A program made the position numbers and the translations under genes. Source: Nitrospira_E sp052156535 (GTDB lineage: Bacteria > Nitrospirota > Nitrospiria > Nitrospirales > UBA8639). From it: a stretch of 64,000 nucleotides of DNA. The notes below the pieces were generated by a model. The model was not told where the DNA came from. It saw nothing but the letters and a program-made list of their open reading frames with translations, and did no database searches. Positions 18,183 through 28,162 of this stretch are shown piece by piece (position 1 is the stretch's first letter; every line of letters starts with the position of its first letter). The stretch spans positions 1 through 64,000 of the forward strand of contig NZ_JBQKUP010000028.1 of the NCBI RefSeq assembly GCF_052156535.1. The letters are read 5' to 3'.

Positions 18183-18824
18183 TTAGGTATCCTGAAAGAT
18201 TTGGGCAAGAATGCCCGTGCGAGTAGTGGTTTTCGTTTTTTTGAGAAGATGGCGAACATGTTCTTTTACCGTATGTTCACTAATCTCCAGATGCCGAGCA
18301 ATTTCCTTATTGGTCCATCCCTCACTGATATATTTCACAATTTCTACTTCTCGGCTGGTCAAACGATACTGCTCCTTGGCCTGATTAGACACCACCCGCC
18401 GTTCACGTCCGATTTTCTCCATGATGATGAGCATACAGGCTTCATCTTTTTCTGTATGGGCCGCTAATGGAAAACCCCTCAGCAAGACGGGCGATTTCAC
18501 ATCACCGGTCACTCGTCTCAACTCATGCTGGCCCTCGACCAACTGGTTCTCGGGATTGGCTAATAGTGTCCGAAGGGATTCACATAACTCCAAGACATCA
18601 GCAGGCCACACACCTCGCGCCTCGGCATCATACGCGTCTCCCATGATTTGGCGGCTTAAGGTTTCTGCCTCGGCATTCATAAACAGCACGTCTCCGGATC
18701 CCGAGAAGAGCAACACCCCGGGAATTGATCGTCGATCGGCAATTTCCTGGAGCCGGGACAGACCACTTCCCTCTGTGGATTTTGGAACAGTCGTACAAGG
18801 AATGCCGATAGATCGTCGACTCAA
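18183..18824 (-). CDS. LuxR-type transcriptional regulator with PAS-like N-terminus
   Basis: 213 aa, apparently from a TTG at 18824. The N-terminal 130 residues look like a degenerate PAS sensor (GVLLFSGSGDVLFMNAEAE). The C-terminal DNA-binding domain carries the LuxR signature LTSREVEIVKYISEGWTNKEI with EHTVKEHVRHLLKK. There is no receiver domain, so control by a ligand or a partner is likely. It lies upstream of, and in the same direction as, the ECF sigma pair. Confidence 0.82.
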   Translation of the reverse strand: MSRRSIGIPCTTVPKSTEGSGLSRLQEIADRRSIPGVLLFSGSGDVLFMNAEAETLSRQIMGDAYDAEARGVWPADVLELCESLRTLLANPENQLVEGQHELRRVTGDVKSPVLLRGFPLAAHTEKDEACMLIIMEKIGRERRVVSNQAKEQYRLTSREVEIVKYISEGWTNKEIARHLEISEHTVKEHVRHLLKKTKTTTRTGILAQIFQDT

Positions 18825-19289
18825 GGTGTACTCCGTGGATCAGGTTATGTAGCGATGTAAAATCCCCTACCAACAGCCTGCAAGGGAGCAACAACTCACG
18901 GGGCTTGATGCCCCGCTACCGCTACGAATGATCTTATTGAACTGTTTTCGGAGTGTGACAGAAGAAACTTAAATAAACAGAGGGGGAGGATAAAGAAAAC
19001 TTCCAAGATGCGGCACAACGCAATGGAGCCATGAAGACTGAAGCCTTTCTTGCTTATGCCCCATGATGCAAGAAGGAAAACACGAGTCTCCCAATGAAGA
19101 ATCTTTTTCAAGCCGGATTCCGGTTCGGAAAAACCACCCGCCGGCTCCCACAGCCCGTACAGGACACCGACCCTCTTCCGTAGAACCAAAATCAGGGGAG
19201 GGGACACAACTAAAAACAATACATAACTGAAACTCGGAAAAAAGTCGACACAGTCCAAAAGACTCTAACCGTCGCACCTGCTGAACGGC
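18825..19289. other. Intergenic region
   Basis: About 465 bp between two minus-strand genes. Overlapping minus-strand open frames here are rich in Phe, Leu and Ser with no family pattern, and I do not accept them. No structured element was recognised. Confidence 0.5.
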
Positions 19290-20930
19290 TTAAAACCGGG
19301 CAGCCGTCAAGGTCACATCCGCATCGCTCCATACCTGACGAAACGACTGAAGGGTGCTTTCCGCCTCGTCGGTTTTTCCCTGGGCGCGTAAACTCTGTTC
19401 CAATCCGAAAAGCGCCCACCCGTTTTGAGGATGATCCTGGAGATCTTCTCGAAATGTGCGCTCAGCTTCGACAGCTTTCCCGGCCTTCAGGAGCACCGCA
19501 CCCAACACCTGGCGCGAGGGAAGATACCAATCCTTCGGTTCCGTATAATTTAAGCCGTCTTCAAGTTCGACTGCGCGCTGCAACTGCCGCACCGCCTCAT
19601 CGTAATTTCCATGACCTGCTGCTATTTCTCCTGACAAAACCGCTTCCGCAATGGCCAGGATATCGACGATATTATTCAGATCAAAAACAGTCAGCTTGGC
19701 TACTGCAGGGTCACGGGCAATCTCCCTGAGTTTCATGGATTCCTGTTGGGCAGCCTCCAGTTTCCCTTGACGCACCAATGCTAATCCCCGGGCATAATGC
19801 CAGATAGCCGTGGGATACCGTAAATCCACTGGAGGCGCTGGCTCAGCGAGAATGTTCGACCACTGCCCGAATGCAATTTTGGTATAAAGGGGAATAGTCC
19901 AAAAATGTTGCATGGTGCCGGCGATGCCGGGAGCGCGCATCATCTCAGGCTTGACGGACGCCGCGGTATCGAGAGCCGCCTGCATCGCCAGCTGCTGTTG
20001 CCCGAGCTTAATCGCCGCCGCCCAGAGGAAATGTGAATTGTGCGGAACATAGGCCGCCGTATACAGACTTTCCTCGTGAGCATGGTTCAAATAGTGCTCA
20101 TCGACTTTGACCGCATGTTGATTCGCCAACACGGCATCCCGATACCGCCCGACACGAATATAGATATGCGCGGGCATGTGCACGAGATGTCCTGAGCCAG
20201 GGACAAGGGCGGGTAATCGTTCGGCACTGGGAAGAGCCTTCTCGGGATGTGGCGAGGCTTCCATGATATGAATGTAGAGATGATTGGCCAATGGATGACT
20301 GGCCGATTGATCTAACACGGTCTCCAGTCTCGACACAATTTCCGGGGTCCAGGGTTTAGGCTCTCCTCCCCTACTCCAAAAGTCCCAGGGATGCAGGTCC
20401 ATCAGCGCTTCAGCTAATAAAGCGCCAATGGTCGGGTCGTCAGGAAACTGCCGGGCCACAGTCCGCATCGCCTCGGCATAGGCCACGTCGAGTGGGGAAC
20501 GATCGGCCATCACCTTTTTGGAGTAGCGCATCCCCAGCGCCTGAATGAGCGCGGCCTCTTTTTCGGTGGCCTGATCCTTCAGCGCAACCGCCTTCTCCAG
20601 GGCTTCGAAGGCCTGGGGAACGACCGACGGATCCATCGGCGCATTGATATTCGGACCGAGTACTAACGCCTCACCCCAATAACACATGGCGCAGTCGGGA
20701 TCGCGTCTTTGAGCTTCCTTGAAAGACCTGGCTGCTTCGGCATGATTAAAGCCAAAGGACAGGATGAGTCCTTGATCGAAAAACCGCTGTGTCATTGCTC
20801 CATTGGAGGAGATCGGAAAATGATGTCTCCCTAAGCCCTCTTGAAGCAGAACAGGCTCTGCCAAGGCAGTACCATACATGGCCATAACCCCCAAAACCAT
20901 TGACAGCATGACCCGACTATGCGTGTTCAT
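19290..20930 (-). CDS. Periplasmic tetratricopeptide-repeat protein
   Basis: 546 aa with a Sec signal (VMLSMVLGVMAMYGTALA) and a strong GAGGAGG ribosome site. TPR-like helix pairs occur at about 55-100 (AARSFKEAQRRDPDCAMCYW), in the middle and near the C-terminus (AERTFREDLQDHPQNGWALFGL). A conserved central block has LANHLYIHIMEASPHPEKAL and HMPAHIYIRVGRY. CxxC in DCAMCYWGEAL may bind metal or heme. Function unknown; the family is widespread as hypothetical TPR proteins. Confidence 0.83.
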   Translation of the reverse strand: MNTHSRVMLSMVLGVMAMYGTALAEPVLLQEGLGRHHFPISSNGAMTQRFFDQGLILSFGFNHAEAARSFKEAQRRDPDCAMCYWGEALVLGPNINAPMDPSVVPQAFEALEKAVALKDQATEKEAALIQALGMRYSKKVMADRSPLDVAYAEAMRTVARQFPDDPTIGALLAEALMDLHPWDFWSRGGEPKPWTPEIVSRLETVLDQSASHPLANHLYIHIMEASPHPEKALPSAERLPALVPGSGHLVHMPAHIYIRVGRYRDAVLANQHAVKVDEHYLNHAHEESLYTAAYVPHNSHFLWAAAIKLGQQQLAMQAALDTAASVKPEMMRAPGIAGTMQHFWTIPLYTKIAFGQWSNILAEPAPPVDLRYPTAIWHYARGLALVRQGKLEAAQQESMKLREIARDPAVAKLTVFDLNNIVDILAIAEAVLSGEIAAGHGNYDEAVRQLQRAVELEDGLNYTEPKDWYLPSRQVLGAVLLKAGKAVEAERTFREDLQDHPQNGWALFGLEQSLRAQGKTDEAESTLQSFRQVWSDADVTLTAARF

Positions 20931-21154
20931 TGCATTCCTCCTCTTTTAGCATCCTAGTACCACATCTCTCACTATGGGCATTCTTAGCGCAATCTCCATT
21001 TTTGGCGCAACCCATTTCTCTGAACATTCTTGGTCCATGCATGTGTTTTTCAAAAATACCATCCTGATGGCTTCCCCTGTAGTCATCCCGTCACTTTTCC
21101 GGTAGGGTATCCCGCGGAGACACTGGGTCATCACCTTCACCTGGAGGACCAGAC

Positions 21155-21955
21155 ATGTTTGGAACGGATATCAGCATGGATTTAGTCATTCAGTACGGAT
21201 TCCAAGCCGCGAGCGCATTTCTGATTCTGGCAATTGGGGCTTTCCTGGGCAGATCGGCTGGGCAATACACTCATCGCTCCTTAGCAAAAATTGAGATGGA
21301 TGTCCCTATCAGATTGCTCCTTGTACGAATAATCAAGGGCATCATTTTTCTGTTTACCCTGCTGGTTGTGCTTCAACAATTCGGGATTCAGATTTTCCCC
21401 CTGATCGCCGGCCTCGGCGTCGCCGGCGTCGGTATCGGGTTGGCGTTACAAGGCGTGTTCCTCAACCTCTTTGCGGGACTGAGTATCATATTCACCAAAC
21501 CGTTTCGTGTTGGGGAATTTATCGATATCCTTGGAGAGCATGGCGAAGTTCAAGCGATTGACATTTTTACCACCAAGCTACTTCATCTGGATCGTTCCAT
21601 CGTCGTGATTCCCAACCGGAAGATCATTGGCGAAATCTTGCATAACTATGGAAAAATCCGCCAACTCGACCTGACGGTTGGCGTGGCCTATGCGACGGAT
21701 CTAACCCAAGCTCAGGCTTCTGTGCGAAAGATCGTCGCGGCTAACCCACGCATATTACAAGATCCTGAACCGGTTATTGGCATTGCTCTTTTGGGAGATT
21801 CCTCAATTAACATATCTGTCAAACCGTGGGTAACCATCCCGGATTATGTGCCAGCCCAAGCTGAACTGTATCAGAGCTTTGTGGAAGAGTTTCGAACTAT
21901 AGGCATTCAGATCCCCTTCCCACAGCGGGAGATCCGGATGCTCAAGGCGGAATGA
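21155..21955 (+). CDS. Small-conductance mechanosensitive channel (MscS family)
   Basis: 266 aa, inner membrane, with GGAGG before the ATG. Three N-terminal helices lead to the pore-lining TM3 rich in Gly and Ala (AGLGVAGVGIGLALQG). The beta domain has FRVGEFIDILGEHGEVQAI and VVIPNRKIIGE, and a C-terminal cytoplasmic alpha/beta domain follows. Expected to release solutes upon hypo-osmotic shock. It is divergent from the TPR gene and followed at 102 nt by an SMR exporter. Confidence 0.92.
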   Translation: MFGTDISMDLVIQYGFQAASAFLILAIGAFLGRSAGQYTHRSLAKIEMDVPIRLLLVRIIKGIIFLFTLLVVLQQFGIQIFPLIAGLGVAGVGIGLALQGVFLNLFAGLSIIFTKPFRVGEFIDILGEHGEVQAIDIFTTKLLHLDRSIVVIPNRKIIGEILHNYGKIRQLDLTVGVAYATDLTQAQASVRKIVAANPRILQDPEPVIGIALLGDSSINISVKPWVTIPDYVPAQAELYQSFVEEFRTIGIQIPFPQREIRMLKAE

Positions 21956-22057
21956 GTCTCCAGGCGGCCAATTCGTTGAACCATGGCACCTTTAAAGCAG
22001 GTGATTGCGTAAAAGATTGCCTCCTCGAAAGAGAGAAAGGCAGAAAGGATTGTCTCA

Positions 22058-22387
22058 ATGACGTACTTGTATTTGTTCCTGGCTATTGTGGCAGAAGTGA
22101 TTGCAACCAGTTCACTCAAAGCAGCCGAGGGTTTCACCAAATTAGGCCCAAGCCTGTTAGTCGTCATTGGATATTTCGCGGCATTTTTTCTGTTAAGCCT
22201 CGTGTTGAGGAGCATGACGGTCGGCATCGCTTACGCGATCTGGTCGGGCGTCGGCATCATTCTCCTGGCGCTCGTGGGTGCAGTCGCCTTTCGGGAAATT
22301 CCCGATATGCCGGCAGTCATTGGAATGGGATTGATCATCGCCGGCGTGATTGTCATTCATGTCTTTTCGGAAACCGTTCGGGTATAG
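22058..22387 (+). CDS. Small multidrug resistance (EmrE/QacE-like) exporter
   Basis: 109 aa with four membrane helices. The essential membrane Glu is in AIVAEVIATSSLKA, and TM3 has the GIAYAIWSGVGI signature. The ATSSLK form fits the Qac/EmrE (promiscuous drug-cation) branch rather than the Gdx guanidinium branch at 39.3 kb. AAAGGA precedes the ATG. Proton-coupled efflux of quaternary cations is expected. Confidence 0.9.
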   Translation: MTYLYLFLAIVAEVIATSSLKAAEGFTKLGPSLLVVIGYFAAFFLLSLVLRSMTVGIAYAIWSGVGIILLALVGAVAFREIPDMPAVIGMGLIIAGVIVIHVFSETVRV

Positions 22388-22405
22388 GGCTCCCGCCCCC
22401 ACCCC

Positions 22406-23470
22406 TTAAATCCAATGCTTCTTTCGGAAAGCCCACAGCATGCCGATCGCAAGAACGAGCATGAGGCTCATCACAAGCGGATAGCCCCAGGGCCATTCCA
22501 ATTCCGGCATCACTTCAAAGTTCATTCCATAGATCCCCACGACAAACGTCAATGGAATAAAGATCGTCGCAATCACAGTCAGCACTTTCATGGTTTCATT
22601 CAGCCTATTACTTAAACTGGTGAGATAAATATCCATCATGCCCGCCAGCATATCACGATAGGTTTCGGTGGTCTCGATCAACTGAATGGTGTGATCGTAC
22701 ACATCCCGAAGATAAATATGCGTGGACGAATGAATCAGCGTTGAGTCGCCTCGTTCCAAATGACTGAGCACTTCCCGAAGCGGCCAAATTGCTCGACGAA
22801 GGAGAATCATCTCATGCTTAAAGGAATGTAACGTTCTCAGCGCCTCCCGATCTGCCTGCGTGATAAGTCGTTCTTCAAGCTGTTCAATATCCTCACCCAA
22901 TTGTTCCAACAGAGGAAAGTATTGATCCACGATCGTGTCAAGATGGGCATAGGTGAGATAATCACACCCCATTTTTCGTAAACGGCCTTTCTCATTGCGC
23001 AGACGTCCCCGGAGATCCACAAAAGGGTCATCCTTTCCTTCGAGGAAACACAACACAAAATTCTTTCCCACAATCAGGCTGACCTGTTCCACTATCAGTG
23101 ACTGAGCAGGATCATTCCTTGATACGGCCTTCATCACCAAAAACAGATACTCGCCATAGTCTTCAACTTTTGGTCGCTGCTGGGTATTGACGATATCTTC
23201 CATCACCAAAGGATGCAGTCCGAATGCCGCACCCAATTGCTGAAGGCCTTCGATTTGATGGATGCCTTGAACGGTGATCCAGACATGTTCTGTGGTGTTT
23301 GCCAGCGGCAAGACCTCTTCCACTCGATGGGTTCGAATTTCGTGAAATGCGTGCTCTGAATACGTCAACGCCGTCAGGGACATCTCCTCGAGTTTCTGCT
23401 CACCAATATGCACCGGTGTCCCGGGCGGCAGTCCCGATTTACTGGATCGTTTTTTCCGGTGCCCTTTCAT
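22406..23470 (-). CDS. corA: Magnesium/cobalt transporter CorA
   Basis: 354 aa, inner-membrane pentameric divalent-cation channel. A large cytoplasmic N-terminal domain with long helices is followed by two C-terminal helices and the signature YGMN at the end of TM1 (VVGIYGMNFEVMPELEWPWGY), then a basic tail. AAGGAG precedes the ATG. Convergent with the SMR gene, with only 18 nt between stops. Confidence 0.93.
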   Translation of the reverse strand: MKGHRKKRSSKSGLPPGTPVHIGEQKLEEMSLTALTYSEHAFHEIRTHRVEEVLPLANTTEHVWITVQGIHQIEGLQQLGAAFGLHPLVMEDIVNTQQRPKVEDYGEYLFLVMKAVSRNDPAQSLIVEQVSLIVGKNFVLCFLEGKDDPFVDLRGRLRNEKGRLRKMGCDYLTYAHLDTIVDQYFPLLEQLGEDIEQLEERLITQADREALRTLHSFKHEMILLRRAIWPLREVLSHLERGDSTLIHSSTHIYLRDVYDHTIQLIETTETYRDMLAGMMDIYLTSLSNRLNETMKVLTVIATIFIPLTFVVGIYGMNFEVMPELEWPWGYPLVMSLMLVLAIGMLWAFRKKHWI

Positions 23471-23803
23471 CGTCTGCTCCTTCGATACTTTCCATCAAGA
23501 AACGGCATGCGTGAACCGGCTCTCATTGTCTCACAGACCATGATCGGTTTGCATAGGAAGAGCGAGGAGGAGAACTCCGGAATCGCCTTCTTTGCTCCGT
23601 CTCCCCACAATATGTCCCCGGGCAGCCCTTCTCTTTCAAATAAGGCTTTGATGCCATAAACTTCCCTTCAAGAAAACGCCACATTCATACCTGAACACCT
23701 TCTGCTCCTTCTCATGGTTCAGACCAGATTGAACAACCTCGAAAATCTTTCCGGCACGACTTCACTGTAACGTCTTCATTTTAAAATAGACCATATCTCC
23801 AAC
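23471..23803. other. Intergenic region
   Basis: About 330 bp between divergent corA and the sulfite-oxidase-like gene. It should contain both promoters; nothing else is recognised. Confidence 0.5.
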
Positions 23804-24820
23804 ATGCGAAACTCCGACCAGACATTGATGTCCCGCCGCCGGTTCCTTCAATTAAGCGGGACACTGTTCGTGGCTCCCTTATTCTTGTCAAAACAATCGG
23901 CCAGGGCCGGCATGTGGAGCCAGCTGTTCGGTTCCACCAAACGAACCACAAGACCCATCACCTCAAACGATGAATTTTATATCACGTCTTACCGTACTCC
24001 TCCGTTTGTACCTGCTGATCGGTGGGCTCTGACAATCCGAGGAACGGTCATGTCCCCGTTTACCCTTACCTACCAGGACCTGCTCGCCCAACCGGCGATC
24101 ACAGAAATCGTCACATTGGAATGTGTCGGCAATGGGGTCGCGGGAGAAGCGATCGGCACGGCTGAATGGCAGGGAGTCCGGCTCAAAGTCCTCCTGGACA
24201 AGGCCAGGGTCACATCACCCACCCACGACGTGGTCTTTCATGCCGCCGATGGATACTCCGACAGCCTCACCATCGAACGGGCCATGATGGATGACATCTT
24301 GGTTGCCTATCGCATGAACGGGGTACCCCTGCCTTTGGGACATGGATTTCCAGCCAGAATGATCGTACCCGGGCATTACGGCATAAAGCATGTCCAGTGG
24401 CTCACGGGAATCGAGCTGGTGTCCTCGGATTACAAAGGGTATTACCAACGTAAAGACTGGTCGGATGAGGCCATCATCAAAACCAAGTCTTGGATTACGG
24501 ATCCGCAAACCGGAGATACCCTGCCCGCCCAAAAATTATTCACCATGCAGGGCTTTGCTTTTGCCGGATCACGGGGGATTCGTCAGGTGGACATCAGCAC
24601 CGATGGAGGGGAATCCTGGTCGGCCGCGACCCTGGCCCCGTCACTTTCTCCCTACTCATGGGTTATGTGGAGTTATCCATGGAAACCACAAAGACCTGGT
24701 GACTTCTATATTCTGGCTCGAGCGACTGATGGAACAGGGGAACAACAACCGGCGCAAGAACATCCGCCATTTCCCGACGGAGCGTCGGGCTTGCAAGAAG
24801 TAATCGTTTCAATTATCTAA
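23804..24820 (+). CDS. Tat-exported sulfite oxidase-family molybdoenzyme
   Basis: 338 aa. A twin-arginine signal (SRRRFLQLSG) followed by a hydrophobic stretch predicts periplasmic export as a folded Mo enzyme. The SUOX domain has the Mo-ligating Cys in VTLECVGNGV (about residue 108), the GTAEWQGVRL block and GHGFPARMIVPGHYG. The C-terminal dimerisation domain has ISTDGGESWSAA. The substrate may be sulfite or another oxyanion or sulfoxide; no heme domain or SorB-like cytochrome gene is adjacent. An alternative start at 23828 would leave Tat Arg at the very N-terminus. Confidence 0.88.
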   Translation: MRNSDQTLMSRRRFLQLSGTLFVAPLFLSKQSARAGMWSQLFGSTKRTTRPITSNDEFYITSYRTPPFVPADRWALTIRGTVMSPFTLTYQDLLAQPAITEIVTLECVGNGVAGEAIGTAEWQGVRLKVLLDKARVTSPTHDVVFHAADGYSDSLTIERAMMDDILVAYRMNGVPLPLGHGFPARMIVPGHYGIKHVQWLTGIELVSSDYKGYYQRKDWSDEAIIKTKSWITDPQTGDTLPAQKLFTMQGFAFAGSRGIRQVDISTDGGESWSAATLAPSLSPYSWVMWSYPWKPQRPGDFYILARATDGTGEQQPAQEHPPFPDGASGLQEVIVSII

Positions 24821-24841
24821 GAACAGGGCCCTGCCAACATT

Positions 24842-25657
24842 ATGGAATGGATCACGCGATTTTTAAGCCCGGTGAAAGCGCCCGTCATTCTTATCATTTC
24901 CTTTGTCCTTTCCATGGGCTGCTCGACTATTCCCCATACGTTTACTCCTTCTCATCCCATTTCTCCGGAGGCTTTTAGCCATGAAAACTTTCATCAAGCA
25001 CTCATGGCTCATGTGAAGAACGGCATTGTGGACTATCCCCAACTCGCTCACGATTCACACTTCACTCGTTACCTTCACCTCCTTCAACATATCGCCCCCC
25101 AGCAACTTCCGACTCCCAACCATCGTCTGGCCTTTTGGATTAATGCCTATAATGCTTTTGCCATCAAAGGCATCATTGATGGATATGCTCCAACCTCGCT
25201 GACCGGACGATACACGTTTTTTATCGGCAGGACATACCAGGTGGGAGGGGAATGGTTGAATTTGTATGACCTGGAACAGCACCTCCTGATTCCCGACTTC
25301 AAAGAACCCCGTATACATTTTGCAATTGTCTGTGCCTCACAATCCTGTCCAAAACTTCAATCGGCAACCTACACTCCCGAGTCCATTGACCAACAACTCA
25401 CGGCAAGTGCCCGACAGTTTATTAACGATCCCACACGCAACCGGTTCGACCGTCAACGCCACATCGCCTATCTGTCAAAAATCTTCGATTGGTTTTCCGA
25501 GGATTTCATCAATCACTCAGGTTCACTGCTGGGCTATGTCGCACAATTCCTCACAGATCCGGATCTCGCGAACGAAATCCGCCAAAACCTATATACCATC
25601 GAATTTCTCGACTATGACTGGAGCCTCAATGGAGTCCCCCCTCTCCCCCATACATGA
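24842..25657 (+). CDS. DUF547 domain lipoprotein
   Basis: 271 aa. The N-terminal signal has the lipobox LSMGC, so it is a predicted lipoprotein. DUF547 core motifs are LAFWINAYNAFAIKGI, then VGGEWLNLYDLEQHLL, then HFAIVCASQSCPKL with its paired Cys. Function of the family is not established; the domain resembles a papain-like or transglutaminase-like fold in some analyses. It starts 21 nt after the sulfite-oxidase-like gene and is probably in one operon with it. Confidence 0.86.
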   Translation: MEWITRFLSPVKAPVILIISFVLSMGCSTIPHTFTPSHPISPEAFSHENFHQALMAHVKNGIVDYPQLAHDSHFTRYLHLLQHIAPQQLPTPNHRLAFWINAYNAFAIKGIIDGYAPTSLTGRYTFFIGRTYQVGGEWLNLYDLEQHLLIPDFKEPRIHFAIVCASQSCPKLQSATYTPESIDQQLTASARQFINDPTRNRFDRQRHIAYLSKIFDWFSEDFINHSGSLLGYVAQFLTDPDLANEIRQNLYTIEFLDYDWSLNGVPPLPHT

Positions 25658-25862
25658 AATTTCCAGAGGGCTATTCCCATCTCTTTCGATCATTGGCCCC
25701 CAACTTTCTCCATGAAATTTTGTTGGTGGGCTGTAACATCCCATAACCCTCGGAGACTGCCTAAATGAAGACGCGTTTCCTGATGAAAGGAGAAAGCTCT
25801 AAACAGAGCCCTCATGCCCGTCTAAATGTTGCAGGGCGCAAGAGTTTGGAGAACATGTCGGT

Positions 25863-26546
25863 ATGCTGGTGAAATCTGGCGAGCATATCCACCTGGCGCA
25901 ATTACTCCAATTTATGGTCCTGGGCGAACAATTGGCCCACGATTGCGCGAAAGCGCAGGCCACCTTGGTAAGGGAACCAGGTCTGCAGCGGTTTCTCGCC
26001 GGTCAGGCCAAGCAGGAAGGGCGACATGCGGTGATCTTTCAGTGGGCGATCCGATGTCTGACTCCACGGGGTCCTCAGTCTCTTATCATTTCTCACCAGA
26101 TGAATCAGTACCGCCGGCTCATCATGTCCGCCCTGACACGTAGGGACCTTGCGGAATCTCTTCTGGCGGAACAAATTATTCTAGAGGGATTAGGCCAAGC
26201 CATTTTACAAAGGCTGGAAACGGGTCTTCTCAAACGAGGCGCCCCGTTTCGAAAACTACGCCGAATACTCCTCCAACAGGAAGAGGCCCACCATGGCTTT
26301 GGACTTCGGACGTTGCAGAGACTGTTGGACGATGGTCACACATCCACCGACCGCCTGAGGGAATTAGCTCCCGCATATTTGGAATTGGGAAAAGCCCTTC
26401 TGTTTTCGGCCCAGGACTCCTTCTATTTCATTCAGGAAGATCCTCACGAATATTGGAACGACTTTCAACGCGGCCTTCCGGAATGGTTACGAGAGCATCC
26501 TCAGGATAGCTCCTCCCTCCCGAATGGTCTTTACGTGGCCCGGTAA
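25863..26546 (+). CDS. Ferritin-like (putative di-iron) helical protein
   Basis: 227 aa, almost all helical. Spaced acidic/His motifs are compatible with a ferritin-like di-iron centre: FMVLGEQLAHD, QEGRHAVIF (ExxH), AEQIILEGLG and QQEEAHHGF (ExxH). No signal peptide. Specific reaction unknown. Its end is followed after 22 nt by the family 2 glycosyltransferase, so the two may be co-transcribed. Confidence 0.65.
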   Translation: MLVKSGEHIHLAQLLQFMVLGEQLAHDCAKAQATLVREPGLQRFLAGQAKQEGRHAVIFQWAIRCLTPRGPQSLIISHQMNQYRRLIMSALTRRDLAESLLAEQIILEGLGQAILQRLETGLLKRGAPFRKLRRILLQQEEAHHGFGLRTLQRLLDDGHTSTDRLRELAPAYLELGKALLFSAQDSFYFIQEDPHEYWNDFQRGLPEWLREHPQDSSSLPNGLYVAR

Positions 26547-26568
26547 ACGGCGAGCACAGAAGAGTGTT

Positions 26569-27264
26569 ATGATTTGGGTCATTATTCCCACCTACAACGA
26601 GGAGAAGGCCCTACCGCACACCATCAAGTCCGTGTTGTCGCAATCAACACCCTACCGGGTCATCGTCGTGGATGGAGGAAGTACCGACCGCACGCTTGAA
26701 ATCCTTCGCCAGGATCCACACATTTCTTGGTGTATGGCCCCCAAAGGGCGCGCATCACAAATGAATGCAGGCGCCCGAATGGTGATCCAGATGCAGGCCT
26801 CCGCCGATGACTGGCTCCTGTTTCTCCATGCAGACACTCAACTCCCTCGCGGGGCCTTCCGGCAATTACACCATCTTGCCTCCGACCCTTCCTCTCAGGC
26901 GGGAGGATTCCGCCATCGCTTCTCTGGAAAGGATTGGCGGTTACGCATGATTTCCTGGTTGGATAATCTCCGATGCACACATTCCCATATCGTCTATGGG
27001 GATCAGGCCTTATTCGTGAGACAAGGCCTGTTCACTCAATTAGGTGGATTCCCTATGCAGGCCGTCCTGGAAGATGTCGTGTTTGGACAGACCCTTCTGA
27101 CGAAAACGACTCCCCGGCTTTTGCCTTTGACGGTCATCACCGATTCCCGGAAATTTGTCAAAATGGGAATATGGCGAAGTTTTATTCGTGTCCTCATGAT
27201 TATCCTGCATGTGGAATTCGGGCTGCCCACATTTTCTCCTGCTTTTTTCCGGGATGTCCGGTAA
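26569..27264 (+). CDS. Family 2 glycosyltransferase (TIGR04283-type)
   Basis: 231 aa from the ATG at 26569, which places the canonical WVIIPTYNEEKAL at the N-terminus and avoids overlap with the previous gene; an ATG at 26524 is in frame. GT-A fold motifs are VVDGGSTDRTLEI, the MNAGARM loop and LFLHADTQLP (DxD-like), plus VYGDQALFVR and a late FxQTLLTK region. The family transfers sugars to unknown acceptors. No partner TIGR04282 gene is seen alongside. Confidence 0.85.
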   Translation: MIWVIIPTYNEEKALPHTIKSVLSQSTPYRVIVVDGGSTDRTLEILRQDPHISWCMAPKGRASQMNAGARMVIQMQASADDWLLFLHADTQLPRGAFRQLHHLASDPSSQAGGFRHRFSGKDWRLRMISWLDNLRCTHSHIVYGDQALFVRQGLFTQLGGFPMQAVLEDVVFGQTLLTKTTPRLLPLTVITDSRKFVKMGIWRSFIRVLMIILHVEFGLPTFSPAFFRDVR

Positions 27265-27493
27265 ACCCCGTCGGCTTGTCTCATTCTGTGGGATTTCCAT
27301 AATTTTGTAGTGGATACGAGGAATCTTCTTCGCGCAGAAACTAACGCTCAGGAATGGTACACAATGAACACATTCGCCACTGGGCATCATGCTTCGATGG
27401 CAGAAGCCCCATCGGGTTACTGAAGAAATTCTCCCGAAAACCTCAAGAGTTCAGGGGGCCCGCACCGATATGTTTTTCATAAGAGATTCCATC

Positions 27494-27757
27494 ATGAGCC
27501 ATCGCCACGAACCCATGCCCCATACGGAAGATTTACCGAACTTTCTTCGGGAATTCGACGACAGTGATTTGCAGCGCTATACCTGTTTTTCCAGCGAATT
27601 CCGCGATCAACGGATGGAAGCCGGCGCCATGGCCGAAGCAGGCTTTTGGAATGCCGTCGTGAACCTGTGTATTGATGAACGATTGCGGCGGGACCAGGAT
27701 ATTAAGCGATTAGAATATATGTATCGAACCGGCGTGGATCCGGAACACAACTCCTGA
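27494..27757 (+). CDS. Small hypothetical protein, paralogue of 28163-28396
   Basis: 87 aa from the preferred ATG (alternatives at 27389 and 27470). No known domain. It aligns over nearly its full length with the small protein at 28163: both have a short acidic start, LxxFxDxxxxxYTxF, EFRDQRMEAG or EWRDQRLSDG, AEAGFWNAVV or AEVSFWNSVI, DERLRRDQDIKRLE or EERHRRKEEVQRLE, and a TGVDP or TGHDP end. Soluble and helical. Function unknown. Confidence 0.7.
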   Translation: MSHRHEPMPHTEDLPNFLREFDDSDLQRYTCFSSEFRDQRMEAGAMAEAGFWNAVVNLCIDERLRRDQDIKRLEYMYRTGVDPEHNS

Positions 27758-27771
27758 ACGATTCACACCCA

Positions 27772-28032
27772 TCACGTTCCCTCTTCCGGCTTCTCTGTCT
27801 TCCAGACCTCTAATCGCTTCCGAGCTTTTTCAGCAAATTCACTCTCAGGATGTTGCTGAATAATCTGTTCGTATAATTCTTGAGCATGGGGGCGATTATG
27901 CTGTTGCTCCTCGAACTGAGCCGTTTCAAATAATTGTCGAGGATCTTCCCCACAACCCCACACCATGACACACAATACTCCAATCCCGATCCACCGATAA
28001 CAGGCGCTCATACTGAATGACATGTGTTTCAT
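27772..28032 (-). CDS. Small lipoprotein with a TPR-like helix pair
   Basis: 86 aa from the ATG at 28032, chosen because GGGAGG lies 9 nt before it. Signal plus lipobox CVMVWGC. The mature part is one TPR-like unit (FETAQFEEQQHNRPHAQELY, EQIIQQHPESEFAEKARKRL), as in BamD/YbgF-like outer-membrane lipoproteins but far shorter. It lies between two paralogous small genes of opposite strand. Confidence 0.75.
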   Translation of the reverse strand: MKHMSFSMSACYRWIGIGVLCVMVWGCGEDPRQLFETAQFEEQQHNRPHAQELYEQIIQQHPESEFAEKARKRLEVWKTEKPEEGT

Positions 28033-28162
28033 CGAGAAAATTCCTCCCAAGAATTCATCTCACACTAAGGAACGCGCAAAGAACCGCCGATACACATTCT
28101 CATGCTCGCTGTGACCAACAATCATTATTTACATCTCCAACTTCAGGAAGGCCAGTTGACTT

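Noticed and set aside
18896..19277. Two overlapping minus-strand frames in the region downstream of the TPR gene
   Set aside because: Overlapping in different frames, unusual composition and no domain.
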